DNA from: an uncultured Acidobacteriaceae bacterium
GTDB taxonomy: Bacteria > Acidobacteriota > Terriglobia > Terriglobales > Acidobacteriaceae
DNA: 64,000 bases
Direction of reading: 5' to 3'
Assembly (NCBI GenBank): GCA_937879855.1
Contig: CALFMO010000057.1
Location: 117,641 to 181,640 of the forward strand
In this document: piece after piece, positions 26,550-35,734 of the stretch
Numbering within the stretch: position 1 is the first letter of the stretch
How the letters are laid out: each line of letters starts with the position of its first letter
The notes under the pieces: model-generated
Database searches by the model: none
Seen by the model: only the letters and a program-made list of their open reading frames with translations
Told to the model about the DNA's origin: nothing
Made by a program: the position numbers and the translations under genes

Positions 26550-27866
26550 TTGCGGATGTGGAGCAAAACAAGCCTAAAGTCTCTGGCGGCTCCAGGTGGA
26601 ATTCTGCTGCTGGGTGCTGCCTTGCTCGCCTACTCCGGGTGGCTGACGCTGGCTTTGCCTGCGCTTAGCTTTCTGTACTATTGCGCGCTGTTCGGAGGGA
26701 TGTTGCTGGCTTGGCGATTCCACTCCAGCCGCGTCTGTTTCGCCTTGCTAGTGCTGTTTCTGGCCCAACAGGCAATTGCTGTTTTCGGTGGAGGCCACGT
26801 CTCGCCGGGAACTCCGGGATGGACGGCGCTGCAATCGGTCGCGGTGCTGGTTCCGTTGAACTTCATCCTTATCGCGCTGATGCACGAGCGCGGATTCACT
26901 GTTTCAGCGACGGCGCCCGTCGGGCTGATTTTGTTTGTGCAGTTCGTGATCGTGGCCGTGCTCTGCCGCGCGGCTGAGGGGGTACCCGGTTCTGCCCCGC
27001 ACGCGCATCACGCCGCAACCGCCGTCTCCTTGCCGGGCGCCGGACCGGTTATGTTTGCTGCAGCCGGCCTCTTTTTGCTGGGACGATTCTTGTTCACGCA
27101 AAAGCCCGTCGACAGCGCGTTGCTGTGGGCCCTGACCGCTTTTTTTCTGGCATTGCGCTACACCGAAGCGACTCGCGTGTCGCTCATTTACGCGGTTACT
27201 TCGGCGTGCGTACTGGGAGCTTCGATCGTCGAGAACTCCTATCTTCTGGCCTACCACGACGAACTCACCACACTCCCGTCACGGCGTGCTTTTAACGACG
27301 CGCTCCTCCGGTTGCAGCCTCCTTATTCGATCGCCGTCGTCGACATCGATCACTTCAAGCGATTCAATGACACGTACGGTCACGACACCGGCGACCAAGT
27401 ACTCCGCCTGGTCGCGGCTCGCCTGGCGCGGGTGAGCGGCGGGGGCCAAGCTTTCCGTTGCGGCGGCGAAGAATTCAACATTCTCTTCGCAGGAAAATCC
27501 ACGGCGCAAGTCGTGGATCACCTGGAACAATTAAGAGCGGCGGTCGAATACTCGGAGTTTCACATGCGAACCGGTGATCGGCGCCAGGCGCCCCGCGGGC
27601 CCGAACGCCGCAACCAGCGAACTCGCCGACGCCCGCGAAAAGGCGACGCCATTCGGCAGTTGGTCAAGGAATCAATGCCAGCGCCACTCACCGTGACCAT
27701 CAGCATCGGGGTCGCGACCTCCGCTAAAGAGGATTCGGATCCCGAACGTGTCCTGCAAGCAGCAGACAAAGCGTTGTACCGCGCGAAATCCAACGGACGG
27801 AATCGAGTGGAGACGGCCTCGTCGCCTCGTCGCCGGCCTCAGGCCAAAGCTGCTGGTATCGCCTGA
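26550..27866 (+). CDS. Membrane diguanylate cyclase (GGDEF)
   Basis: The 438-residue product has about six transmembrane helices in its first 230 residues and a C-terminal GGDEF domain with the active-site sequence CGGEEF and metal-site VVDIDHFKRFND. It should make cyclic-di-GMP. No RxxD inhibitory site precedes the active site. An Arg-rich insertion (RRQAPRGPERRNQRTRRRPR) interrupts the domain after GGEEF. The TTG 26550 start is supported by GGAG 8 bp upstream; ATG 26556 is the alternative. The tail is basic and Pro/Ala-rich. Confidence 0.88.
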   Translation: MRMWSKTSLKSLAAPGGILLLGAALLAYSGWLTLALPALSFLYYCALFGGMLLAWRFHSSRVCFALLVLFLAQQAIAVFGGGHVSPGTPGWTALQSVAVLVPLNFILIALMHERGFTVSATAPVGLILFVQFVIVAVLCRAAEGVPGSAPHAHHAATAVSLPGAGPVMFAAAGLFLLGRFLFTQKPVDSALLWALTAFFLALRYTEATRVSLIYAVTSACVLGASIVENSYLLAYHDELTTLPSRRAFNDALLRLQPPYSIAVVDIDHFKRFNDTYGHDTGDQVLRLVAARLARVSGGGQAFRCGGEEFNILFAGKSTAQVVDHLEQLRAAVEYSEFHMRTGDRRQAPRGPERRNQRTRRRPRKGDAIRQLVKESMPAPLTVTISIGVATSAKEDSDPERVLQAADKALYRAKSNGRNRVETASSPRRRPQAKAAGIA

Positions 27867-27960
27867 ATCTCACGCGCACAAAGAGCGAACTTAGATTCGA
27901 GCCCAAATTTCAAACTTAAAAATAATGGATGAAACGGAGTTGCGCCGTGGACGTGCGGCC

Positions 27961-27999
27961 CGGACCGTCAACCGTTGGGACGGGAAAAACGACGGTCCG
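27961..27999. terminator. Inverted repeat CGGACCGTC/GACGGTCCG
   Basis: Nine-base arms (27961-27969 and 27991-27999) enclose a 21-nt loop between the GGDEF gene and the small zinc protein gene. On the minus strand it lies about 38 bp after the small gene's stop, so it may end that transcript. It could equally serve both convergent genes. Confidence 0.45.
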
Positions 28000-28036
28000 G
28001 TTCCGAACGTTTTCGCAAGCACCGCAGGCCGTGCGG

Positions 28037-28198
28037 TCAGCCGGCGGTCGAAGGTGGGATTGAGCGTTTCCGACCGGTGCCCCCGCAAGCAGGACATTTC
28101 AAGCGGATGAACGCGACGCCTTCAGACTTTCCATTCAAGTCCACCGGCTTCGCAACATATCCAGTACCGCCACAACTCGGGCAGTCGTCCGGAGCCAC
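28037..28198 (-). CDS. Small DnaJ-type zinc-ribbon protein (53 residues)
   Basis: This gene is shorter than usual ORF cut-offs. From GTG 28198 the product is 53 residues and contains two CxxCxGxG motifs, CPSCGGTG and CPACGGTG, spaced 29 residues apart. These match the paired zinc-binding motifs of DnaJ-like proteins. A purine-rich GGGGGGAGAGGA sequence lies directly before the start and can act as the ribosome binding site. It sits between the GGDEF gene and tRNA-Ser. The zinc binding is inferred from the cysteines; a role in RNA or protein handling is a guess. Confidence 0.75.
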   Translation of the reverse strand: MAPDDCPSCGGTGYVAKPVDLNGKSEGVAFIRLKCPACGGTGRKRSIPPSTAG

Positions 28199-28391
28199 TC
28201 CTCTCCCCCCTCAGGATTGAGGGCATTGTCCACGAGACGGGTACGAAATTCGCCGCCGATTGTTTTCCGTTACGAAAGCCGAACAAGAATTCCGGGCTCC
28301 TCTATCAAGACGCGACGCTTTGAGGAGCTCCCACATTCATGTCCACAACTCCACTTCATCGGCCGTGGTAGACTGGAAATCCGCACGCCGC

Positions 28392-28485
<94 letters not shown>

Positions 28486-28617
28486 CTGCTTTTATTATCA
28501 GCCAGTTGTAAGCTGATGATACCTTCGCTATTCCGAGTTGAATCGGAGGTATCGTCCGGTGGCCAACACCCAGAGCAAGGAAGTAACTCACCAAACGCGT
28601 CCAAACCCTTTAAGGCC

Positions 28618-29718
28618 ATGCGGTATTGCCCGGTCGTCCTGTCTCCAAACGGTCGCGTCAAGCCCGATCTGGTTCTCGTCAACGGCAAGCAAGAACGACA
28701 CCCAGAAGGCGCATATTATCTGGAGTGGCGCGAGAATGGCCGGCGGATACGCCTGTCTGTCGGCAAAGACCCCCAGGATGCCGCAGCCCGCCGCCAGCGC
28801 AAAGAGGCGGAGCTCAACGCCCTCAACAACGGCGTACCCGTCTTACCAGACAACGGCAAGAACGGGCCACGCTCGATTGCTAAGGCAGTAGCACAGTTCG
28901 TAGAGGAAACCGAACTGACGAAAAAGCCGAAGACCTTGGCCGCCTATACGACCGCTCTGAACTACTTCACCGAGTCCTGCCCCAAGCTCTACCTGCACGA
29001 CATCGAGCGCAAGGACTTGCTCAAATTCTCCGCCTTCCTGCGCGACGACAAGAACCAGGCGCCTCGCAGCGTCTACAACAAGTTCGAAACCATCATGACG
29101 TTTCTGAAGGCGAATGGGATCCGCGGGCTAGTCGGCAAGAATGATTGGCCCCGCTACACCGAAGAAGAGCCTGAGATGTACGAACCGGCAGAACTCGACA
29201 AGCTCTTCAAAGCCTGCGACGCCGAAGAGCGACTCTGGTACGAGTTCTTCCTGATGACGGGGATGCGTGAACAGGAAGTCATGTACACGTACTGGTCCGA
29301 CGTAAACCTGAGTGCGGCCACGGTTCGAGTCAGCCACAAGCCCGACCGGGGATGGACTCCGAAGGCCTAGAAAGAGCGCGAGATTCCCATCCCTTCAAAG
29401 CTGGTAAAGAGTTTGAAGGCGTGGAGGGCGAAGTCGGACAAGACTTGCAGCCTTGTGTTCCCCACAGCGGGATGCAATCCGAAGCTGGACTTCCTCGACT
29501 GCCTGAAAGCGGTTGCAGAACGGGCAAAACTGGACGAAGACAACTTCTGGCTTCACAAATTCCGTGCGACATTTGCAACGCGGTGCCTCTGGGCTGGAGT
29601 TGATTTACGCACGGTCCAGCAGTGGCTGGGTCACTCCGATATGGAAAGTACAATGCGATACTTGAAGCCCTCACGCAGTCAGCAAACGAGGGAGAAGGTT
29701 AATGAGATTTTCGGTTAG
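28618..29718 (+). pseudogene. Tyrosine integrase interrupted by an amber codon
   Basis: The frame encodes a phage-type tyrosine recombinase: an N-terminal arm-binding or core-binding region, then the catalytic Arg in MTGMREQEVMYTYW, and, after one in-frame TAG at 29368-29370, HKFRATFATRC (H-x-x-R), WLGHSD and the nucleophile Tyr in MRYLKP. The sequence before (GWTPKA) and after (KEREIPIP) the TAG is continuous with the family, so a single Tyr or Lys codon has become a stop. Frame and all catalytic residues are otherwise intact. The start at ATG 28618 is the best guess. Confidence 0.88.
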
Positions 29719-29892
29719 GCGTCGTTGGGGAAATTCCCGTCCATATAGCTTCCGTACGTCTCTTCGTTGATTCGTGTGGATCGAGATAGAAGCATGCGAT
29801 GCTGTTCGGTGTTCGGACCGGCCCTGTTCATTCTGGTTACTCTATTGGAGGCAAGAAGGAGACTCGCGATAAAATAGCAGCGACCAAAGCTA

Positions 29893-30372
29893 ATGAAGGC
29901 ACCTTACAAACGCGAGCGGATTGCGAAGCCGGATATTGGTTTTACGCTGCTTGAGCTGATCGTTGCGGCGACCATTCTATCGATCCTCACTCTGATGGCG
30001 CTGCCATTGGCGCAAGTCACGATTAAGCGTGAGAAGGAGAAACAACTGCGACGGGCGCTGTGGGAGATGCGCGACGCTATTGACAATTACAAGATGGCAG
30101 GCGAACGAGGCGCGTTTCAGATCAAGGTCGACAGCGGCGGCTATCCGCCAGATCTGGAAACTTTGGTGAAAGGCGTCGAAGCCCAAGCGGGCAAGAAGAT
30201 TCGATTCCTGCGCTCTATTCCCATCGACCCGATGACCAAGACCACGGAATGGGGCTTAAGATCTATGCAGGACGATCCTGATTCCGATTCCTGGGGTGGA
30301 CAGAACGTGTTTGATGTCTACACCAAGTCACTAAGCACCGCCCTCGATGGAACCAAGTACAAGGACTGGTAG
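29893..30372 (+). CDS. Type II secretion/type IV pseudopilin
   Basis: This 159-residue protein has a prepilin leader with cleavage expected after Gly16 (DIG|FTLLELIV) and Glu at position +5. An amphipathic hydrophobic helix follows, then a C-terminal domain similar to GspG-type major pseudopilins (YPPDLETLVKG, RSIPIDPMTKTTEWGLRSM). No other secretion or pilus genes are nearby. It is the first intact gene of the island and may use a host machinery encoded elsewhere. Confidence 0.82.
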   Translation: MKAPYKRERIAKPDIGFTLLELIVAATILSILTLMALPLAQVTIKREKEKQLRRALWEMRDAIDNYKMAGERGAFQIKVDSGGYPPDLETLVKGVEAQAGKKIRFLRSIPIDPMTKTTEWGLRSMQDDPDSDSWGGQNVFDVYTKSLSTALDGTKYKDW

Positions 30373-30480
30373 GTATGCCGAGGACCTTCGCCGTGGAAAA
30401 GCGCCAATACGAGAAATTGTGCCCCGAATCGCCGCCCTTTTGTGAGCCAGATCAGCGGCGAATGGACCGCCTCGTTGAGC

Positions 30481-31458
30481 CTACCCTGAACCCCCGACCC
30501 GGCCGGAGAGACGCGCTAGCAACCTACCATCCGGCGACTGAAGCACGACGACCAACGCATCGGTTAAGTTCACACCTTCCGACCGAACCTCGAACTGGTA
30601 CTCCCACCAGTCACGGTCACTCGGCAGACGAGTTGGGTTGGCTATTCGCCCTTCCACCACCGGCCCGATATCGGCCACTCTTTCATCAAAGCCGTGCTTC
30701 CAGGCGCCATCAAATGTTACAGATCTCATAAAGTTGTCGTCGAGACGAGGGAGTATCGGCGTACTTCGTTCCAGGGACCTCTCCTTCGAGGAACAGAAAC
30801 CTAGCGCCGCAAATATTCTTACTGTCAGTCTCTCAGGATAGGCCTCCACTTTCTGGCCGCCCTTGCGGAATTCAATGCCATTGGCACTCCTATGACCTTG
30901 AAGACCATCGAAGAAGTCGCCTGCTATCACGTCCCCGTCGAGAATGAGACAAGTGTCACCAGCGCGGACAAAGTCGATTCCGAGCGGCAAAGTCTTTGTC
31001 TGTTTTGACGGAGGCTCAAGGAAGGACTGCACCTGCGGGGTATCGCGGGGAACAGGGGACGGCGGCGGATTCTCAGTAGCGATACCGATCTTCACAAGTT
31101 TAGCCCTTAACTCCTTTCCGATCGGACGCTTTACGAACATCTTGTCCTTGTCGAATCGAAACTCTATCCGGTCACCGGCCGTCCATTCCGGTTTATGCTT
31201 TGGGCCAGGAGGACAGCACACTACCGACACGAAGTAGGTAAAATCGCCTACCCGGATTCGCAGCGAGTAGCCGATTGGAATTCGACTGATCGGAACAATG
31301 CTCGAAGCCAACGGAGGAGGCGCATCCAAATATAGCATCGGCGCTTCGACGACTGCCCCCTTCTGATAGAGTTGCTTCTCGGAGCTTGACGCAGTCTTAA
31401 GCGCCAGCACAATGAGAGTTATAAGTATCCGTTTTCTCCAGTTCAGTGCAGCGATCAT
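30481..31458 (-). CDS. Hypothetical exported protein of the island
   Basis: The ATG 31458 overlaps the stop of the preceding gene (ATGA), giving a 325-residue protein with a hydrophobic N-terminal segment (RILITLIVLALKTAS) that should direct export. The rest has a Cys-Cys-Pro-Pro motif in VVCCPPGPK and no recognisable family. A longer frame from 31611 adds an unlikely cysteine-rich prefix. It is the second gene of a coupled pair. Confidence 0.6.
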   Translation of the reverse strand: MIAALNWRKRILITLIVLALKTASSSEKQLYQKGAVVEAPMLYLDAPPPLASSIVPISRIPIGYSLRIRVGDFTYFVSVVCCPPGPKHKPEWTAGDRIEFRFDKDKMFVKRPIGKELRAKLVKIGIATENPPPSPVPRDTPQVQSFLEPPSKQTKTLPLGIDFVRAGDTCLILDGDVIAGDFFDGLQGHRSANGIEFRKGGQKVEAYPERLTVRIFAALGFCSSKERSLERSTPILPRLDDNFMRSVTFDGAWKHGFDERVADIGPVVEGRIANPTRLPSDRDWWEYQFEVRSEGVNLTDALVVVLQSPDGRLLARLSGRVGGSG

Positions 31459-31835
31459 TGAACCTTGCCCGTCCGCTCTCGATGCTCCTCGTCCGAAATA
31501 CCAAGTGTGGTCACAGTACCCGAGTCGCGGAGTTCCAGTCGTGGCGGCACGAAATAGGGCACCACACGCACCATAACCGACAAAACCAGAAGCCACACTG
31601 GAATTATCCAAATGACGAAATACAGAACTCGAACATGAACGGCCAACAAAAAGCCTCCACTAACTAGCATGCTGAGCACGGACAGCACTCTCGCGTACAT
31701 CGCCGAAGCAACCATCTCTGTTCCGCATCGGATACATCTGTAGCCCTGGCAGAAAACAGCCTTCGAAACGGGGTTCGATCCAAGGCATTGCGGACATCGA
31801 ACCGTCATTCGGTTACCACTCAGCACGATGTTCAC
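31455..31835 (-). CDS. Small zinc-ribbon membrane protein
   Basis: This 126-residue protein has an N-terminal zinc-ribbon-like region (RCPQCLGSNPVSK...GYRCIRCGTEM, two CxxC pairs) followed by two hydrophobic helices (about 46-65 and 71-92) and a polar tail. The function is unknown. It is translationally coupled to the exported protein downstream. Confidence 0.6.
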   Translation of the reverse strand: MNIVLSGNRMTVRCPQCLGSNPVSKAVFCQGYRCIRCGTEMVASAMYARVLSVLSMLVSGGFLLAVHVRVLYFVIWIIPVWLLVLSVMVRVVPYFVPPRLELRDSGTVTTLGISDEEHRERTGKVQ

Positions 31836-32235
31836 GGACAGAACGGCCTGATTTCGCCCACCAGTCCGCGTGAACAGAGAAAGGAAATTGGCTTTCCGAG
31901 CATTCTTCCTCCTCCCACGATGTATTCGATGAATAGAACGAGGCGACCGCGTTATAGCTTTCCTGCCAAAAAGGGTACCGTAAGCATGCTCGGCTGTGGT
32001 TTGGGGTGAACAGCCACCACGTCAATCCCGCGTGGATTATTGTAGGATAGTTTGCTCACGCATAGGAGACCGACGCTAGGCCGAGCAATGCTGCACCGCC
32101 AACGAGCGCAGAAGTCGTGTAAAAACCTCCATTGCGCAGGGGTTCTTGATGGTTAGGACACTGGTTTTGTCGAGAGCCTGAGCAAGCGTGTTTGCTCTGT
32201 TATCTTGCGTGGGTCGGGGCTTCCGTTGTTTGCGG
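31836..32235. other. Intergenic stretch in the island with no clear gene
   Basis: About 400 bp separate the zinc-ribbon gene from the Rhs-linked gene. Short open frames exist on both strands, but none has a start, a ribosome binding site and family features together. It probably holds the promoter of the minus-strand pair. Confidence 0.45.
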
Positions 32236-32853
32236 CTATTGTCTCGGTGGCCACGCTCCCGACCCCACCTCTAAGAGTGCATGTTGTAAGCGTTCGGCCG
32301 CACGACTGAGTAGCTCGCGCGTCGAATTAAGGATCCGATTGTCAACTAACAAGACCAAAAACGGCTCATTACCGAAATATCGTCGCTCCAGAACGAACAC
32401 CACATTTGTGGGTAGCGCGTCTACCGTTTCATGCAGACCTTTGTCGAGCGCTATTGCTAATTCAACCGCAGTTGTGGCGAGGATTTGAGAGGTGCCTATT
32501 ATCCTGAATCGATCACCTTGCCAAAACTCATTTATCAATGTCCTTATCTCGTCCGACCCAATGTTCCCATAGAGCGCGCCGTACCGTGTGTACCCTACCA
32601 CACCAATACCTTTGACGATTTCGCTTGGCAATCGCCTTCTTGTTCGTTGAAGTTCGAACCAACAACTATCAGTCGCGCCGCGCATCGCCACAGATACTTC
32701 TATGTAGAACGCAAGGCCAACATAGAACTCCTCCGCGCAAGCCGCCACTCGGATTAAAGCACTTGACCCACGATTTTCGATTGAAATGAAGTTGTTCGTT
32801 TCAGTCGGAGCGGAACCGAGCCTCACATAGAAGTTGCGGAACCGGAATTTCAT
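32236..32853 (-). CDS. Candidate immunity protein for the Rhs tip
   Basis: The ATG 32853 begins two bases after the Rhs stop codon, giving a 205-residue soluble protein with no signal peptide or membrane segment (MKFRFRNFYVRLGSAPTETN). No family is recognised. Small, unique, tightly linked downstream genes are the usual position of immunity proteins in Rhs and other polymorphic toxin systems, and the role is inferred only from that position. An earlier GTG start at 32871 would overlap the Rhs gene. Confidence 0.55.
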   Translation of the reverse strand: MKFRFRNFYVRLGSAPTETNNFISIENRGSSALIRVAACAEEFYVGLAFYIEVSVAMRGATDSCWFELQRTRRRLPSEIVKGIGVVGYTRYGALYGNIGSDEIRTLINEFWQGDRFRIIGTSQILATTAVELAIALDKGLHETVDALPTNVVFVLERRYFGNEPFLVLLVDNRILNSTRELLSRAAERLQHALLEVGSGAWPPRQ

Positions 32854-32855
32854 AA

Positions 32856-33902
32856 TTATTGCCACGGCCACAAGGGAATGTGAACAACATTACCGACATT
32901 CACATGAAGCCCGTTCTTCGGGTCATAGCCAATACCGATTAGGTTACCCGCCATCCATGCCCTGCAATAGACAGTAATGTGGCCATAATTGCTGGTGTTA
33001 AGACCTGGGTTACAAGCGGCAATGGAACCTGCAGCTTCCCCGATCAATGGGACGCCAACTATAACGACGCCGGTTGCAACAAACGCGGCCTTCCCTACAG
33101 TATCCGCACTCCGCAACGTGTCTCCACAGTGGGGGCAGTCTGGATTGTTGTAGAAAGCCGCAAGGCCTGGATGGGTATCCGAGTTGTTTGCGGCTGGTCC
33201 CACGTTCGGCCCCGATTGGGAGTACGAGTAGAACGTGGCGGTATCCCCTGTTATTGCTTCCGTGGTCTGCCCGCCGCCGTTGTAGAAAGTTGAGTAAGTT
33301 TGGCCGTCTAGACCTACTATGTCTACTTCGCTCACGTTGCCAGCTTGTATGCTCGTCACCAAATTTTGGTTGTCCTGATTCGCCTGATCCGACCAATTAC
33401 CGTTTTGTCCCAGCTCAACCCAAGTCCCGCCAGCGGCGCCACATCCCGACACGCTACCGGTAGCACCATCAAACTCGGAATCGAAACTGCCGTCATCCCA
33501 CAAGCACTCCAACCCTAGCGGATCGATATACCCCAACGGGTTATTAAGAACGTAAGCATATCTGTTCCAACTCTGTGGATTGGTTGGGTCCACCGCCGAC
33601 AGTCCCGCCGGATCGGGTGAAATCCAGCGGCCCTGTTTTGGATCATATTCACGGTACAGGAAGTCGTAATCCAGCCACAGGGTGTCTTTGTTCGCTCCGG
33701 TAAAGGAAAGTTCGCCATAACTTCCATTCTCGGCATACGGTTCCCCGAAGGGGGCATAGGCGGATGCGGAAACGATGGCATGAGATGTGGTCGATTCCAG
33801 ACGGTCGCTGCCCAGCCCGTCAGGATGTCGGTAATCGCTTAGGCCCCACGAAAAATACTCGGCCTGGGCTCCGCCCGGCAGCGGCAAAAAGCTCTGCTGC
33901 AA
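32856..33902 (-). CDS. Rhs C-terminal fragment with a variable tip (possible toxin)
   Basis: The product carries the Rhs-associated core signature (DFLYREYDPKQGRWISPDPA...SWNRYAYVLNNPLGYIDPLG), the conserved border before the variable tip. The roughly 215-residue tip (ending HITVYCRAWMAG...HVNVGNVVHIPLWPWQ) would be the effector. The long YD-repeat shell normally upstream is missing: only LQQSFLPLPGGAQAEYF and the following lines remain. The frame starts at a TTG within the tail of the truncated kinase gene. The tip's activity is not recognised. This could be an orphan tip captured by recombination, or a decaying remnant. Confidence 0.75.
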   Translation of the reverse strand: MQQSFLPLPGGAQAEYFSWGLSDYRHPDGLGSDRLESTTSHAIVSASAYAPFGEPYAENGSYGELSFTGANKDTLWLDYDFLYREYDPKQGRWISPDPAGLSAVDPTNPQSWNRYAYVLNNPLGYIDPLGLECLWDDGSFDSEFDGATGSVSGCGAAGGTWVELGQNGNWSDQANQDNQNLVTSIQAGNVSEVDIVGLDGQTYSTFYNGGGQTTEAITGDTATFYSYSQSGPNVGPAANNSDTHPGLAAFYNNPDCPHCGDTLRSADTVGKAAFVATGVVIVGVPLIGEAAGSIAACNPGLNTSNYGHITVYCRAWMAGNLIGIGYDPKNGLHVNVGNVVHIPLWPWQ

Positions 33903-34969
33903 TGCTGATAACGCAGCTTGCCGTCCTTTTCCAGCGCCTTGTTGATGATCCGTTCCAGTTCGGGCGGGACCGCGCGGTTCAAACGCATGGGCGCTACCGG
34001 GGTCTGGTGCACAATGGCGTCGAAGATTGCGCCGGAAGTGTCGCCCATGAACGGCGTGGTACCGGTTGCCATCTCGTACAAGACAACGCCGAACGAGAAC
34101 AAATCCGTAGGTGCATCCAGGTCTTTGCCCAGCACCTGCTCTGCCGACATATAAGCGACTGTGCCCAGCGCACTACCCGGAGTCGTCAGATGGTCCTCGC
34201 TTGCCGCCGTTGCTGCCGTAGCTTCCGCGGCCGGTGCTCTTGCCGTGCGATGGATCACTTTCGCTAAACCGAAATCAAGGACTTTGACCTGCCCATGCTT
34301 AGTAACAAAGATGTTGGCCGGTTTGATGTCGCGGTGAATGATGCCCTTCGCGTGCGCCGCCTCAAGAGCGTCAGCAATCTGAACTCCCAACTCAAGCACG
34401 GTCTCGGTGTCCAACGGGTGTCCGGCAATGCGATGTTTGAGGGTTTGACCTTCTAGAAACTGCATGGCGATGAAGGGCTGACCTTCATGCTCACTAACTT
34501 CGTAAATCGTGCAAATGTTCGGATGATCGAGCGCCGAAGCTGCGCGGGCCTCGCGCCGGAACCGTTCGAGTGCCAGGCGATCTTTGGAGAGCTCCTCTGG
34601 CAGGAACTTCAGAGCGACGTAGCGACCGAGTTTCGTGTCCTCGGCTTTGTAGACCACGCCCATGCCACCGCCGCCCAGCAACGACAGGATCCGATAGTGA
34701 CCGACTATTCGCCCCTCCATCGATTGGTCTTCGCCAGAGGCAAGCTGGTCCGCCGCGATTTCCAACGCGGGAGACTCGATGAAGTTTTCCGCCTGTTTGT
34801 CATGGGCAAGCAGCGATTCCACCTCCTGCCGCAGGTCCGGATCATCTCGGCAGAATTGATCCAAAAAGGCGGCGTGTTCCGATGGCCGCAACGCCGCTAC
34901 GGAATGATAGAGCTTCTCGATCTGATTCCATCGCCCGGGTTCAATCTCATCCACCTTGGCTGAGCTCAC
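33839..34969 (-). CDS. Ser/Thr protein kinase, truncated by the Rhs junction
   Basis: All kinase motifs are present: glycine loop LLGGGGMGVVYKAED, VALKFLP (Lys), HRDIKPANIF (catalytic loop) and VLDFGLA (DFG). The N-terminal part resembles the linker found in acidobacterial ECF-linked kinases. The kinase domain ends normally at ALEKDGKLRYQH, where family members continue into a membrane helix and an extracellular sensor. Here the next bases are the Rhs sequence, read out of frame for 21 residues until a stop. The start overlaps the sigma factor gene by 23 bp. It is likely a soluble kinase fragment. Confidence 0.85.
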   Translation of the reverse strand: MSSAKVDEIEPGRWNQIEKLYHSVAALRPSEHAAFLDQFCRDDPDLRQEVESLLAHDKQAENFIESPALEIAADQLASGEDQSMEGRIVGHYRILSLLGGGGMGVVYKAEDTKLGRYVALKFLPEELSKDRLALERFRREARAASALDHPNICTIYEVSEHEGQPFIAMQFLEGQTLKHRIAGHPLDTETVLELGVQIADALEAAHAKGIIHRDIKPANIFVTKHGQVKVLDFGLAKVIHRTARAPAAEATAATAASEDHLTTPGSALGTVAYMSAEQVLGKDLDAPTDLFSFGVVLYEMATGTTPFMGDTSGAIFDAIVHQTPVAPMRLNRAVPPELERIINKALEKDGKLRYQHCSRAFCRCRAEPRPSIFRGA

Positions 34970-35525
34970 GCAGCAACCACACTTTTGCCAGTTTCCAATC
35001 GCGACGAACCGTTTCGGGAGAAACTTTCAACACCTCGGCACTTTCTTCGACCGTCAATCCGCCAAAAAACCGCAGCTCTACGACTTGAGCCTTGCGGCCG
35101 TCAACTTTGGACAGGGCTTCAAGCGCATCGTCCACCGCTACCAAGTCTGTCGAGTGCGCCGGCGAAACGACAAGCGACTCGTCGATTGAAACCGCATGGG
35201 CCCCTCCTCCCCGCTTTGCGTAGTGGCGGGAGCGGGCAAAATCCACCAGGATGCGCCTCATCAGCCGAGCACAGAGGGCAAAAAAGTGGGAACGGTTCTG
35301 CCATTGGATGTTTTTTAAGTCCACTAGCCGCAGGTAGGCTTCGTTAATGAGCGCAGTAGTTTGTAACGTGTGCTCGGGATGCTCTCCCCGCATCCGGCTC
35401 TTCGCCAGCCGTCGTAACTCGCTATACACCACCGGAATCAGCTTCTCCAGTGCTTTTTCGTCGCCGTCATTCCATGCCAGCAAAAGCCGCGTGACGTCTT
35501 TGGACTCACTCTGCGCTGGGGTCAT
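34947..35525 (-). CDS. ECF-type RNA polymerase sigma factor
   Basis: This 192-residue protein has sigma-70 region 2 (ELRRLAKSRMRGEHPEHTLQTTALINEAYLRL) and region 4 (VVELRFFGGLTVEESAEVLKVSPETVRRDWKLAKVWL). It belongs to the acidobacterial/planctomycete ECF group that pairs with Ser/Thr kinases. Its coupling to the kinase gene downstream is typical. The kinase normally controls the sigma factor or its target genes, but here the kinase lacks its sensor portion. Confidence 0.9.
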   Translation of the reverse strand: MTPAQSESKDVTRLLLAWNDGDEKALEKLIPVVYSELRRLAKSRMRGEHPEHTLQTTALINEAYLRLVDLKNIQWQNRSHFFALCARLMRRILVDFARSRHYAKRGGGAHAVSIDESLVVSPAHSTDLVAVDDALEALSKVDGRKAQVVELRFFGGLTVEESAEVLKVSPETVRRDWKLAKVWLLRELSQGG

Positions 35526-35734
35526 GGCGCTCTCGACCGAAGGAATCCACGCCGTAGCCGCACGATCATATCACCGCATGAACCCAGGACGAAGAAATTG
35601 CCGCGTTCGTTACCGTTTTTTTCTCGATTTCACGCTTTAAGGAATAGACGGGGAGCACGGACGTATGTGGGGCATTTAGATGAAGCCAACAACTGGGTGC
35701 TCACTGGGACTACCAAAGCGAGAGGAGAACAACA

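Noticed and set aside
29841..29854. A 13-base match (CTATTGGAGGCAA) to the leader of the second integrase fragment at 36620
   Set aside because: Matches of this length are expected by chance many times in 64 kb, and it includes a ribosome binding site-like core.
30375..30731. A plus-strand frame after the pseudopilin gene
   Set aside because: Most of it overlaps the minus-strand exported protein gene, and its sequence is low complexity and unlike any family.
31990..32235. A short minus-strand hydrophobic frame before the zinc-ribbon gene
   Set aside because: It has no start codon or ribosome binding site, and the hydrophobic run is short.
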